DNA from: Datisca glomerata
Lineage: Eukaryota; Streptophyta; Magnoliopsida; Cucurbitales; Datiscaceae
Length of the DNA: 64,000 bases
NCBI GenBank assembly: GCA_003255025.1
Contig: QANY01008070.1
Location: forward strand, 1-64,000
Reading direction: 5' to 3'
Shown here one piece after another: positions 11,601 to 23,297 of this stretch. The position numbers were made by a program, and so were the translations under genes. Numbering within the stretch: position 1 is the stretch's first letter; each line of letters starts with the position of its first letter. A model generated the notes under the pieces. That model did no database searches. It was not told the DNA's origin and saw only the letters and a program-made list of their open reading frames with translations.

Positions 11601-14150
11601 GAACTTATCTGATCTGGAAGTTGACTAGTCAGGGGGTGAGTCTAAAGGTTTTTTTCCCTTCGTTTGTGGACTGTTTAAGGAGATTGAGATCCTGAAAAAT
11701 AATTTGATTAGCAGTTTTCAACTGCTGAATTTCAGACTTAATTGTATTAATTTCCATCTTCAGATCTGAAATGGTAACAGGTTTAGCCGGTAAAGATTCT
11801 TGTTGGATACGGGCTGGAAGCTCTTTCATACTGTAGTTTTCAGTGGGACTTACCTCAGGAGTGCTATAAGCTTTATAACAGGTTTCTAAGAATATTAACT
11901 TCATCTCAGGGTCAGTAATCTAATCTGCAGTAGCTAGAAGAGTTTTTTGAGTATCGGTTAGGACATTGATACTGGGTCCATTAACATCAAGACCATTCAT
12001 TTCGACAATGGCTCTTTAATAGTTGGCTTCTGTTATCATGTTGCATGACTTGGAACAACAAGGTTGTGCGGGCTGTTCAGAAGTAGCAGATGAGTCAGAG
12101 TCGGATTAATAGAGATGAGCAAAATCATCATCTATACTAACTTCTATATAGCTGTATTCAGAGAGACAATTTAAGATCTTCTGTTGGATCTCCTCATCAA
12201 GAGATAATTCATTTAGCTTTTTCATAAATTTGGATTGACATTTGTTAGCATAGTGACCTAGTAATCCACACTTATAACATGTGCCTTTAAATTTATGCTT
12301 GTTGGAGGAAAATTTCTTAATGTGTGGGACATCTTTATGTCTGGATTCTTTGTATCTGGATTTCTTCTTAGAGAAGTATTTTTTATGGGATTTATAGGGT
12401 TTGGAAGTCCTATGCAGTTGAGAAGTAGAAGGATACTGTATCTTAATATCATAGGCAAATTGATCACAGAATTCACCCATTTCTTCTATGTTATCAAGAT
12501 TCTGATTATGCAATAATTCTCTATGCCTATATGTAGTAATTGCGCCCGGTCTAAGAAAATGATGAATAATGGATTGAGCAAGCATATAGCAGGCATCTTT
12601 ACTTCTGGTCTGTGTTCTGGTTAAGGGATCTGTCTTAATCTTAAAGGAATTTAAAATTTCATTACGCTGACTTTCAGTGAGACAATCATCCCACCAACCT
12701 TTAAGAGTTCCAGTAAATCCATTAACAAGAAATCTACATGGTGATCTGTATTGTCATTCTATTTACAGACTAAGGAGTACATAATCATCTGATGTATAGT
12801 TTCAAAAACTTGATATTCAGTTTTTCCATCTATGTTCCATTCATAAATGATTTTACCATGATATGATCTTTGAGAATAAAGGAAATCTTCTTCATACAAT
12901 AAATCTTATGGGGTAGGTCTAGGATAATAGTATCTACTAGGTCCTGTTAAGTCCATACGAGTAGTAGGTCTTTTGGAATAGGAGGAATGGGAGAGTTTAT
13001 TGATTGTATCATAAAAAATTTTCTGGATATCCAAAATTTGGGATAAAGAAAATTCTTCGGATTCTTCATGATGAGGTGAATCATCCTGATTCATCACATT
13101 CAGTTGTCCTATAGTTTCTAGAGTAGAGATCTTAAGGTTTTTTATTTCCCCAATAAGAGTTTTCATAAAATCATCCTCTTTTTTGGTGGATTTTAATTTA
13201 AAATTCTGAACTTCAAGAGGAGGTTTTATAGTGACAGATTCGAGCTTGAACTTCTAGTGATCCACAAGATGTTGTTGATTCTTAGTATCCTGGGTTTCTT
13301 GAATTTGAGTAACCTGATCTTCAATCCTGGTTAACTGTGTTCCTACAGTTTGAAGGAAAAGATTAGTGTAATTAGTCTGTTTGGTTAAGGGGAGAATATC
13401 CTTAATCTTAATAGGATCCCAATGATTGACTTTCTCAGGGATCTCACTGTATGGATTTATAACCAAAAGGTTTCCGATTCCCATTACCAGGAGCAAGCTC
13501 TAAGGATAAAGGTGGAGGCGTAGATTGATAATTTTGACCACTTGTGGTAATCCAAGTCTTTTTTATATTGGATAGAACTTGTAATTGCAGGTCATCATGA
13601 AGTTTAACATGTGGGGTAAGTTGATAATACCATTCAGGGAAAGACTGATGGCGCTGATCTTTGTCTAACTGGACGTAATAAAGATTCTTCAGATCTAAAA
13701 GCTATTGAGGATTATGGTTGAAATAATACCAATTCCTAAAATTGTGGTATTTCGGCTGCATAAATCCTGGTGAAGACTTTGTCTTAATAAACTTCTGGGT
13801 GTAAAATCCATCAAAAGTTAAATTGCATATCACTGGTGGTTGGGCTATTTGGCCTTCTGGTAGTATTAGATTCATAAACACAATGAGGTATCTGGTTTTC
13901 ATATATGTGGATTCTTTTGATATGATCTTTAGGGATAAAGAAAATCTTAGATTCATTTGATCCTATGGGTTCTGAAATGGATTGTCTGGAGGATTCAGGT
14001 AGATCAACCTTGTAAGGAGGGATAATTCTGTTACTAATACTAGAAAGACTTCTAGTTAAAGGCTTTTGAAAATGAAGATGTAACGGATCAAAGCGACCGT
14101 TAGTCGGGCTGTGATTGGTCAAAGAAACCGAGAGGACACATACCTCCTCC
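11601..14150 (-). pseudogene. EPRV block D: coat protein region with intact CCHC knuckle and coiled coil
   Basis: Minus strand, in order from the N side: 13811-14152 and 13702-13956 (Ser/Pro-rich spacer after the movement protein), 13254-13496, 12906-13166, the capsid core, then 12106-12585 with a basic stretch and an intact knuckle CYKCGLLGHYANKC. Last comes 11629-11904, a likely coiled coil (ISDLKMEINTIKSEIQQLK) before the protease. At least five frame breaks separate these pieces. It is the most complete coat region in the window. Role in the family: capsid assembly and RNA binding. Confidence 0.8.
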
Positions 14151-14980
14151 ATCTTCCTTAAATGGTTACCTCATTGAATATGGATAACATCTTTAATAGA
14201 CTGCCTTATTATAGGTCTGGTTGGAACGACATTAGAAATTTGCCACTTTTAGGAAAAGTAATATCAGTCTAGGGTATCATGCGAGGAATAGCGATCTGGC
14301 TGTTAAAGAGATTAGTATCAATTATGACTGTATATCCTTGCTCACTTTGCTTCTGGGTATAAGGATTTAAGGTCGAGAGAACCTTAAGTGAATCCTGAAT
14401 AAGATGGCAAAAAGAGTTGATCCTGGTAAATAGTCATAACCATGTGATTGAACTCTAAGTTCAAGAACTTTGGCTAGATTACTGTCAGAAAGAGCAATGC
14501 TCAGATTCAGATAAATATTAAAATAAACTGATCCATGAGATGAACTTGTCTCTATGGCTCCTATGAGAAAGGCTTTCCAGTTTAAGCATCTACCATCTCT
14601 AAGAGTGCATTGAATGCTGATGTTCTGACATAATAAAGTCAAGGGCTTGAAAGTAATTTGTACAAGTCCTATATGCAGATATTTATACTTTTTCATAAAA
14701 GGATATAAATCATGTATATGTAAGAGATAAATGATATCACATTATTCTGTAATGAAATAACATATTCAAAGGTTTTGATGATTTTTCTACAGGTAAAATC
14801 AAAAGTTACAATTTTATAAATTGTTTATAGTTTAACTTTTGGTATGGTCCATTTGTCCAAAGCTTCTTTAACATCCTGGTATACAATTAATTCTGTTGCT
14901 TCTGAAGTTGAAGCTACTATATTAGCTAGTGTTGTGATCATAGGAGAGTTAGGATCAGACATATTTGTTCTGACGGCCAT
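14151..14980 (-). pseudogene. EPRV block D: movement protein
   Basis: Minus-strand start of ORF1, with its ATG at 14980 only 50 bases after the primer site. The longest open piece, 14367-14696, holds the 30K-type core (ITFKPLTLLCQN, GRCLNWKAFLIG, VQSHGYDYLPGS). Stops and small indels occur at 14700-14830. Same family as 3064-4200 and 9678-10475. Confidence 0.8.
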
Positions 14981-15030
14981 GTATGAATTTTTAAAGAGAA
15001 TATAAGTACTACTATAACCAAAACTATTTA

Positions 15031-15044
15031 TGGCTCTGATACCA
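15031..15044 (-). promoter_or_regulatory. Intact tRNA-Met primer binding site, block D
   Basis: TGGTATCAGAGCCA on the minus strand is a full 14-base match to the caulimovirid primer site complementary to initiator tRNA-Met. The ORF1 ATG follows 50 bases later. Confidence 0.9.
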
Positions 15045-15906
15045 ACTTGAAGCTAACCAACACGCATCTCTCAAGTTAGGGGGCTAACCACTATAAACAC
15101 AGTTAATCCAAAGAACAAAATAATTCATAATTAGCACGTCTGTCGACATTTTACTTGGGTCAACAATCCTAATAAATCCCTGCTCAACGAACCTTACCAA
15201 TATGCGACTTGTTGAACGTCCCACTAATAATTGATTGATTGTTCCCTAAATTTACCGTATAATATAATGATTGCTTTCCCAGCCTTAATAGTTACATATT
15301 GAGTGCCTTGGAATCAGCATGGAACATGAATACTAAAGATTGTAGTAATTGTTATATTGGGTATAAATTATTGCATACATGGTCTCATAAACAATTTCCA
15401 TTTAAATTAAAGGGAATAACTTACTGGTGAGGGAGTTGGACAGAGCTCCTATTATATCTTCAACGTTATAATTCTTCAAGACTTATATGTGTAGAAGTAA
15501 GATGAAATACAAAAGAGACTTAGAGAAAGAGAGTATAGATAAGGGAGAACATTTTATTTCTCAACACATGAGAGCCTAATACAAAACTAATAAGACTTGC
15601 CCCTCAACAAAGGGTGAGGTTCCCTTTTATAATTTTAAAAAAGTAAAAGTACGAATAAAAGAATGATAAGGTGGCGTGTACTGGATGGGCTGGAGTCGTG
15701 CATCCTTATCTTCTTTGCTGCTTTGAGTGGGAATCTACTTTAGGAAAAGTAGATTTGTCTTCTTTCGTGAGTGGGAGACAATGTCATTGTCTCTCCTATT
15801 CCTATTGTTGAAAATGGGACTCATAATTGTTACTTTATAAAAGTAATTATGTCATTTTCTGTTAGTGATTCTACTGTTGATGATGCTGCTAAAGCGGAAG
15901 ACAAGA
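15045..15906 (-). promoter_or_regulatory. EPRV block D: leader, polyA signal, promoter, hairpin
   Basis: Minus-strand intergenic region. The complement of TATAAAA lies at 15625-15631 and the complement of AATAAA at 15553-15558, 67-72 bases downstream of the TATA. A leader of about 550 bases runs to the primer site. A perfect 10-bp stem with a 4-base loop lies at 15732-15755 between ORF2 and the TATA. It is the best preserved copy of the viral control region in the window. Confidence 0.75.
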
Positions 15907-17216
15907 TTAGGCCTTTGCTTTTCCTTTTTTGTCTTTATCCTTCTTGTCTTTATCAATCTGGTCTGAGATGATAATTGTAAGAGAATTCCAGAAATCATAA
16001 ATAGTGGGTTCTTGTATTTCTAGATCTAATTCATTCAAGTCTTGGCTTTTTCTTGCCAAGATGTTAAAAGTATTTTCTTCAAAATCAAAATCCTTTTGTT
16101 GACTGTTTTTTCGACTGATAGACGTTGAGGTTTTTATAGAAATGACCTCAGGAATGAAAACATGGAAAAAATGATCTTTAATAAAATCCATGGTTTTGAT
16201 CATTAATTCTTTGTCAGTAAGATTAGGAAAATTCTGTTTAATGAGAGTTTGGGCATTTAGAAAAGGATTTTCTGTTGATGCTGGAAGGGCCTTAGAGATG
16301 GCGTCAAAGCAGCGCTAGGCATGTGACTTGATTGTTTATATGGGGGTTCATCAGCTTATCCCACCATTTGGTGAAAAAGATCTGTTTGAGTAGTGGGATA
16401 CCATTCTGATATTCACATTTTAGATTCCATTTCTAAATCCAAGAAATATTAAATCGGATAATAAAATGAATGAGAGATTTATATACTGTAATATTTTAAT
16501 TTCCTGATAAAAGAGAATAGGAAGCATGCCATTCTCTAAATTCTGTTTGGATCTGTTCTGGTAAAGTTTCAAAGGTAATTCCAAATTTATCCCACCAGAG
16601 TTAAAACCAATTTGGAAGTCTAGTGGTAAGGATTTCTGGACAAACTAGGATAAACCATGTATGGTTGTGAAAAGGGTTTTGGTAATAGAAAGTTTAGGTA
16701 AATGATTCAATATACTCCCAATAATTGTACTTTACCTCTTTCTGGTTTGTATCCAGTGTCCTGGTGTGTGAGGATGAAGACCCCATTGATTAATGGATAT
16801 TATATTTCAGATAACAACCTTGCTAAATGTGATAGGACTGGTATTTTTGTTAGAATCATGGAGGGTATGTCTTATTTCCATGGCTCCAGTTTGTACTATG
16901 ATTGCTTCATAGATGTATCTGTATTGCTCAAACCGAGTCATATATTGTTGGGTTGAGAGATATCTTCGCTTAATCTCACATGGATTAGACATCCATTTTT
17001 CATCTTCTATTTCAAGAGAGAGAATAATCTCTTTAGAAATGCTGTTAGGAATATACTGTTCTGGAGTTAAGAGAATATCCTTAGCACTCTTGTGAGTGTT
17101 GGCCTCTTGAACACTAAGGAATTCTGTTGGTAAAAAAATCCATCTTGGTGTTGTGTCATACTATTTTGTCTTCTGCCACGGCCTCGTTGGCCTCAGCTAC
17201 GACTTCTGTTGCTCAT
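15907..17216 (-). pseudogene. EPRV block D: viral ORF2, function unknown
   Basis: Minus-strand ORF2, ATG at 17216 and TAA at 15907-15909, about 436 codons with few breaks. Codon 8 is TGA. Open pieces: 16807-16992 and 15907-16203. The WWDK box (FFTKWWDK) is near 16356-16377. The C-terminus is rich in Asp/Glu, then ends DKKDKDKKGKAKA. The first codons lie 8 bases after the ORF1 stop. No recognised domain; unknown-function ORF2 of Florendovirus-type EPRVs by position. Confidence 0.75.
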
Positions 17217-17223
17217 GTTGTTC

Positions 17224-18165
17224 TTATCCCTGTAAATATTCACGAGTTAAGAAGTCATGAAGAGAATTATGTTCACCATTAATATATTCAATATCAAAGT
17301 CAAATACCGATAGAATAGTTTTCCAAGAGGCAAATATTTGTTTAGAAGCAAGATTATGTACATCTTTCTTAAATATCTGTTTGGCTGCAGAGCAGACGAT
17401 TCTCATTAGAATATGTTGGTTGAGTAAATCATCATGAAATTTAAGAACACTGTTAACAATGGCTAAGAATTCATGTTTAATAGTAGGATAATTTTTTGCT
17501 GCTCCTTACCAAGTTCCTGATGTGAATCTTAAGAGTTCTTCTTTCTATTTATGAGGGTTTACCTGTTTTAGAATACCATCATAACCTAGATTGGAAGCAT
17601 TTGTTTTTACAATTTTCTGCCAAGTAGGATTAGGCAAAGATAAACAATATAGATGTTTAATCTTCTCTTTAATTTTCTTAACAGCTAAAGAATGATCTGT
17701 TGTCCAAAGAGTAGGATTTTTCTTGAGTTTGTTATACAGAATAGAAGTATCATGTGCAAACTGCGGATAAAAGTCTCGAATATAATTGAGACTACCAAGA
17801 AATCTTTGTAATTGTGTTTTATCTTTTATTTCATCTAAAAAATTTAAAAGCAAATTCAATACTTCAGTTAATAGGGATAATAGTTCAATTGAAGATATTA
17901 TGACCTAAAAATCTAACTGCAGTTTGAAATATTTTCATTTTGCTAGCAGAAAGAATTAAGCCATTTTAGATAATAACATGCTTGAAAATATTCAAGTGTT
18001 TGATATGCTGATCTATAGAGGATGAAAATATTAGAACATCATCTATATAACATATAATAAATTCAGTATAAGCATTGAATATATCATTCATAACATGCTA
18101 AAATTCTGATCGACCATTTTTAACCCCGAATGGTAAGTCATTCCATTCATAATGGCGAAAACATA
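17224..18165 (-). pseudogene. EPRV block D: C-terminal RT and RNase H
   Basis: Minus strand. The RT catalytic loop YIDDVLIF is still readable at about 18030-18056. Downstream, 17545-17859 is open (DKTQLQRFLGSLNYIRDFYPQ, the RT thumb/connection), then RNase H to LTREYLQG and TAA at 17224. At 18165 the RT is cut by a deletion of about 0.6 kb that fuses it to the protease-RT linker of block E. The overlap with the RT end at 10476 is only about 65 bases, so blocks 10476-18165 make one full genome circle. Confidence 0.8.
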
Positions 18166-18765
18166 CTGGTTTTGTATATGGTTTTGTAATAAATTCAATG
18201 TAATATTAGTATCATTTATTATGGTATGGATACATGTCGTATCAATTCTAGTAATATGCATGATGGAATTTAAAAAAAGATTGCCTAGATTTATGCTTTA
18301 TGTCATGTTTCTAATTAACACGCTTGATGTATATAAATAAATAACATTCTTACATATGAGGGCTTCAAGTATCTTATAATGGATATGCATAGCATTTCCA
18401 CTAGCAGTAGTTAGGGATTGAGTGGTATTTTGGAAGTATTTGATAGGAATGAATCCTTTATGAATACAGTTCATATCAACACCACTATTGACTAAGACAA
18501 TGACATCTTTAATAATGAAATCTGGTTTGATAAATAAGGTAATCTTAGTATACCATTTTTGGAAAGTGACTTGGTTTAGAAGAAATAAATAAGGATTATT
18601 ATCCTTTTTATGATCTGGAGGAGGACTAGTCTGATTTGGAGGTTGGCTAGTCTCAGGGGTGAGTCTAAAGGTTTTTTTTCTTTTGTTTGTGGACTGTTTA
18701 AGGAGGTTGAGTAGTCTTTGAAGGCTGACTAGACTTAATGGTATTAATTTCCATCTTTAGATGTG
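18166..18765 (-). pseudogene. EPRV block E: protease with D to N change, linker and coiled-coil remnant
   Basis: Minus strand. The protease loop near 18476-18506 reads VLVNSGVDMNC; the catalytic Asp is Asn. Before it lies the remnant of the coiled-coil region (18600-18765), after it the Asn-rich linker (18166-18340), which is fused to mid-RT by a deletion. It probably belongs to the same over-length insertion as block D. The left part joins ORF2 sequence of block F at about 18765. Confidence 0.7.
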
Positions 18766-19098
18766 ATTGCGGGTTGGACTATGATTGCCTTATAAATGTA
18801 TCTGTATTGCTCAAATCGACTCGGATAGTATTGAGTTGAAAGATATCTGCGTTTAATCTCCCATGGATCATGAATTCATTTTTCATCTTCTATTTCAAGA
18901 GAGAGAATGATCTCCTTAGAAATATTGTTAAGAATATATTGTTCTGGTGTTAAGAGGATATCTTTCGTAGTTTTACGAGTATTAGTCTCTTGAACACTGG
19001 GGAATTGTGTTGGCTAAAAAATGGCATCTTGCTATTTATTATACTGTTTTGTCTTATGCTACAACCATGGTGGCCTCAGCCACGACTTCTATTACTCA
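18766..19098 (-). pseudogene. EPRV block F: N-terminal third of viral ORF2
   Basis: Minus-strand ORF2 start, ATG at 19098, codon 8 TGA, truncated at 18766 where the sequence jumps to the coiled-coil region of block E. The region homologous to 892-1120 is readable with stops. Confidence 0.7.
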
Positions 19099-19105
19099 TT
19101 ATGTT

Positions 19106-20430
19106 CTTAACCCTGTAAATATTCACGAGTTACAAAGTCAAGGAAAGAGTTCTGTTCACCTTTGATATATTTAATATCAAAGTCAAATACTGATAAAATA
19201 CGTTGCCAAGAAGTAAAGATTTGTTTAGAAGCCAGATTCTGTAAGTCTTTTTTAAATATCTGTTTAGCTGCAAAGCAGTCTACTCTTATGAGGAAATGCT
19301 GGTTAAGTAAATCATCTTAAAATTTAATAACACATTTAACAATGGCTAAGTATTCTTGTTTAATAGTATGATAATTTTTTGCTAGTCATTTCCAAGTTCT
19401 TGACTGAACCATAAAAGTTCTTCCTTCTGTTTAAACAGGTTTATCTATTTCAAAATACCACCATAACCAAGATTAGAAGCATCAGTTTCAACAATTTTCT
19501 GCCAAATAGGATTGGGCAAAGATAAACAATAGAGCTGTTTAATTTTCTCCTTAATTTTCTTAACAGCTAAAGTATGTTCTGTTGTCCAAGGAGTAGGATT
19601 TTTCTTGAGCATGTTATACATAATAAAAGTATCTTGTGTAATTTGTGGATAAAAGTCTCGAATATAATTGAGACTACCAAGAAATTTTTGCAACTATATT
19701 TTATCTTTTATTTGATCTGGAAATTTAGAAGCAAATTCAATACTTCGGTTAATAGGGATAATAGTTACATTGGAAATATTATGACCAAAAAATCTAACAG
19801 TAGTTTGAAACATTTTCATTTTGCTAGCATAATGAATTAAGCCATTTTGGATAATAACATGCTTGAAAATATTCAAGTGTTTGATATGCTGATCTATAGA
19901 GGATGAAAATATTAGAACATCACCTATATAACAGATAATAAATTCAGTATAAGCATTGAATATGACATTCATAACATGCTGGAATTCTGAAGGATCATTT
20001 TTAACACTGAATGGTAAGACATTCCATTCATAATGGTGAAAAGGTACAGTAAAAGAAGCTTTGTACCTATCCTATTCAGTTATCTGTATTTGCAAAAATC
20101 CATATTTTAAATCAAATTTTGAAAAAATTACTAAATAATGATATTTGTCTAGCAGATCTTTCTTATTCGGTATAGGATACTTTATCCATTGCAAATAATC
20201 ATTCAACGATTTATAATTGATTTCAAATCTAGGTGATCCTTTTTCAATCTTAGCATTTTTATTAACATAGAAAGCAGTACAACTCCAATGAGATTTATTG
20301 AGTCTAATTAATTTTTTTCTGTAAAAGGGATTCTATTTCTTTTTGCATATCTCTAAATATTCATTCTTCATTTGTCTAGGCCTAGATTTAGTAGGAATAT
20401 TCTTTTCACCAAAATCTTGATTATAAGGTG
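19106..20430 (-). pseudogene. EPRV block F: reverse transcriptase and RNase H with altered catalytic loop
   Basis: Minus-strand polymerase. 19694-19972 contains the catalytic loop, but reads CYIGDVLIF instead of YIDD: the first catalytic Asp of the loop is Gly. 19445-19693 is the open thumb/connection piece (FLGSLNYIRDFYPQ). RNase H follows to about 19106 with stops. The N-terminal RT part, 19980-20430, has small frameshifts. Order and content match the other blocks. Confidence 0.8.
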
Positions 20431-21590
20431 GAGATTATATATATTTCTTTTTATCCCAAAAGGCATTAGGGATGTCACTACAGATTTCTATTTTAAATTC
20501 ATGCAGAATAGTTTTTATCTTATTCTGCATTATAGGTTGCTGTATATGTTGATCAATAGTAAGAAATTGGATTTCTTTTTGTATGAGATTTAACTGATTA
20601 GTCTTATTCTCAATAATATGTTTTAACAGATCAACTTCTTTTGTATACGGTTTTATAATAAATTCAAATGTAATATTAGTATCATTTATTATGGTATGGA
20701 TACATGTCGTATAAATTCTGGTAATAGGCATGATGGAATTTTAAAAAAGATTACCTAGAATGATACTTTGTGTCATTTTTTTATTAACACAAATGATGCA
20801 GATAAACAAATACGATTGTTGCATATGAGGGCTTCAGGTACTTTATACTGGATACACATAGCATTACCACTAGCAGTAGTAAAAGATTGAGTAGTTTTCT
20901 GGAAGTATTTGATAGGAATTAACCCTTCATGAATGCAGTTCATATCAGCACCATTATCGACTAAGACAATGGCGTCTTTAATAATGAAATCCGTTTTGAT
21001 AACTGAGATAATCTTAGTATATCATTTCTGAAAAGTGACTTGGTTAAGAAGAAATAAATAAGGATTATCAGTCTTAGTCTGATCTGAAGGTTGACTAGTC
21101 TGATCTGGAGGTTGACTAGTCTGATCTGGAGGTTGACTAGTCTTAGGGGGTGAAAAAGTCACAGTTGAGTCAAAAGGATTTTTTCCTTTGTTTGTGGATT
21201 GTTTAAGAAGATTGAGATCCTAGACAATTATTTGATTAACAGTTTTCAACTACTGAATTTCAGACATAATGGTATTAATTTCCATCTTCAGATCTGAAAT
21301 GGTAAAGAGTCCTGTTGGATATGATTTAAGAGCTCTTTCATACTGTAGTTCTCAATTGGGATGATCTCATGAGTGCTATAAGCCTTATAGTAGGTTTCTA
21401 AGAACCTTAATTTCATCTCGGGATCAGTTATCTAGTTTACAATAGTGAGAAGAGATCATCGAGTGTCAGTTAAGACATTGATACTTGGTCCATTCATATC
21501 AAGACCGTTCATTTCAACTATTACCTTCCAATAGTTGGCTTCAGTTATAATCTTGCATGTCTTAGAATAACAAGGTTGTTAATGATGTTC
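20431..21590 (-). pseudogene. EPRV block F: coat end, coiled coil, protease and linker
   Basis: Minus strand. The end of the coat region with the coiled coil is at 21190-21590, and the protease loop near 20938-20968 reads VLVDNGADMNC (Ser to Asn after the catalytic Asp). A tandem duplication of about 21 bases encoding Gln/Pro/Ser-rich residues lies at 21082-21143. The linker 20435-20731 is open. The block ends at about 21590, joined to the hairpin of another copy's intergenic region. Confidence 0.7.
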
Positions 21591-22690
21591 AAAACTACTT
21601 TTGGAAAAGTAGATTTGTCTTCTTTTATGAGTGGGAGACAATGTCGTTGTCTCTTTTGTTCCTGTTGTTCAAAATGAGACTCATAATTGTTACTTTATAA
21701 AAGTAATTATGTCCTTTTTTGTTAGTGGTTCTACTGTTCATGACGCTGCTAAAGTGGAAGACAAGATTAGGCCTTTGCTTTTCCTTTTTTATCTTGATTC
21801 TTCTTGTCTTTATCAATCTGGTATGGGATGATAGTGGTAAGAGAATCCCAGAAATCAGAAATAGTGGGTTCTTTTATTTCTAGATCTAATTCATTTGGGT
21901 CTTAGCTTTCTCCTTCGAAGATGTTAAAAGTATTTTCTTCAAAATCAGAATCATTCTGTTGATTGTTTTGTCAACTGGTAGAGGTTTAGGTTTTTATGGA
22001 AATGTCCTCCGGAACAATAACATGGAAAATTGATCTTTAATAAAATCCATGGTTTTGATCATTAATTCTTTGTCAGTAAGATTAGGAAATTTCTATTTAA
22101 TGAGAGTTTGGGCATTTAGAAAAGGATTTTTTGTTGATGCTGGAAGGGCCTTAGGGATGGTGCCAAAGTAGGCCGGGGCATGTGACTTGATTGTTTTGAT
22201 GAGTTCTATAACATGGGGGTTCATCCCCTTATCCCACAATTTGGTGAAGAGGGTTCTGGCAATAGAAAGTGTAGGTAAATGATTCAATATAATCTCAATA
22301 ACTTTACCTCTTTCTGGTTTATATCCAGTGTCCTAGTTGTGTGAGGATGAAGACCCCATTGATTAATGGATATGACGTTTCGAATAACAACCTTGCTAAA
22401 TGTGATAGGGCTGGTATTTCTGTTAGAATCATGGAGGGTGTCTTATTTCCGTAGCTCTAGTTTGTACATGATTGCCTCATACATGTATCTGTATTGCTCA
22501 AATCGAGTCGGATATTATTGAGTTGAGAGATATCGTCGCTTAATCTCTCATGGATCAGACATCCATTTTTCATTGTCTATTTCAAGAGAGTGAATAATCT
22601 CTTCGGAAATACTGTTAGGAATATATTGTTCTAATGTTAAGGGGATATCCTTAGCACTCTTGCGAGTGTTGGCTTCTTGAATTCTAGGCA
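21591..22690 (-). pseudogene. EPRV block G: viral ORF2 and start of intergenic region, with deletion
   Basis: Minus strand. The N-terminal part of ORF2 is at 22400-22690 (KSAKDIPLTLEQYIPNSISEE). About 330 bases are lost at 22249-22252, between two short GTGAA-type repeats, removing much of the middle. The WWDK box survives as LWDK (22238-22250). The C-terminal part runs to about 21775 and the block ends in the eroded hairpin at 21590. Function unknown. Confidence 0.7.
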
Positions 22691-22976
22691 ATCTTTTTTT
22701 AAATTCCATTATGCCTATCACCAGAATTGATACTTCAGGTATCCATACCATAATAAATGATACTAATACCATAATAAATTATACTAATATTACATTTGAA
22801 TTTATTACAAAACCTTATACAAAAGAAGATGATCTGATAAAACATCTTATTGCAAATAAGACTAATCAGTTAAATCTCATACAAAAAGAAATCCAATTTC
22901 GTATTATTGATCAATATATACAACAACCTACAGAATAAAATAAAAACTATTCTGTATAAGTTTAGAACAGAAATAT
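22691..22976 (+). pseudogene. EPRV block H: protease-RT linker and first codons of RT
   Basis: A short plus-strand viral piece. 22711-22938 encodes the Asn/Thr/Ile-rich linker (same as 20435-20731) with a small in-frame duplication (ITIIN repeat). It ends where RT would continue, replaced at 22977 by a (GT)n microsatellite. Confidence 0.7.
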
Positions 22977-23207
22977 GTGCGTGTGTGTGTGTATGTGTGG
23001 GGGGCGCGCGCGTGTGTGTGTGTTGTGTGTGTGTGTATATATATATGTATGTGTATATGTATATTATATGTATATTATTATTATTATTATTAATATGTGT
23101 ATATATATATATATTATTTATTTCATTTTCTAATAGAAATAATGCATTGAAGATCCGTTGAAAGAATTGTAATATCCGTCGAAATAATGTATTGAAGATC
23201 CATACAG

Positions 23208-23260
<53 letters not shown>

Positions 23261-23278
23261 TATATATATATATATATC
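22977..23278. repeat. Compound TG/TA and CA/TA microsatellites flanking a short direct repeat
   Basis: 22977-23115 is (TG)n with a short GC run, passing into (TA)n and (TTA)n. 23206-23259 is (CA)n and 23260-23277 (TA)n. Between them, a 24-base motif (GAAATAATGCATTGAAGATCC at 23136, with one base changed at 23181) is repeated with a 45-base period. The block separates two EPRV lineages. Confidence 0.9.
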
Positions 23279-23284
23279 AGATTT

Positions 23285-23297
23285 GATTCTGATACCA
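23285..23297 (-). promoter_or_regulatory. Putative primer binding site of the second EPRV lineage
   Basis: TGGTATCAGAATC on the minus strand matches the tRNA-Met site at its first ten bases. It lies at the downstream end of the lineage 2 leader, exactly where expected, and is followed at once by the microsatellite instead of ORF1. Confidence 0.5.

Noticed and set aside
22977..23115. CRISPR-like or other regular spaced array
   Set aside because: Only simple dinucleotide repeats and one two-copy 45-base period; no repeat-spacer structure.
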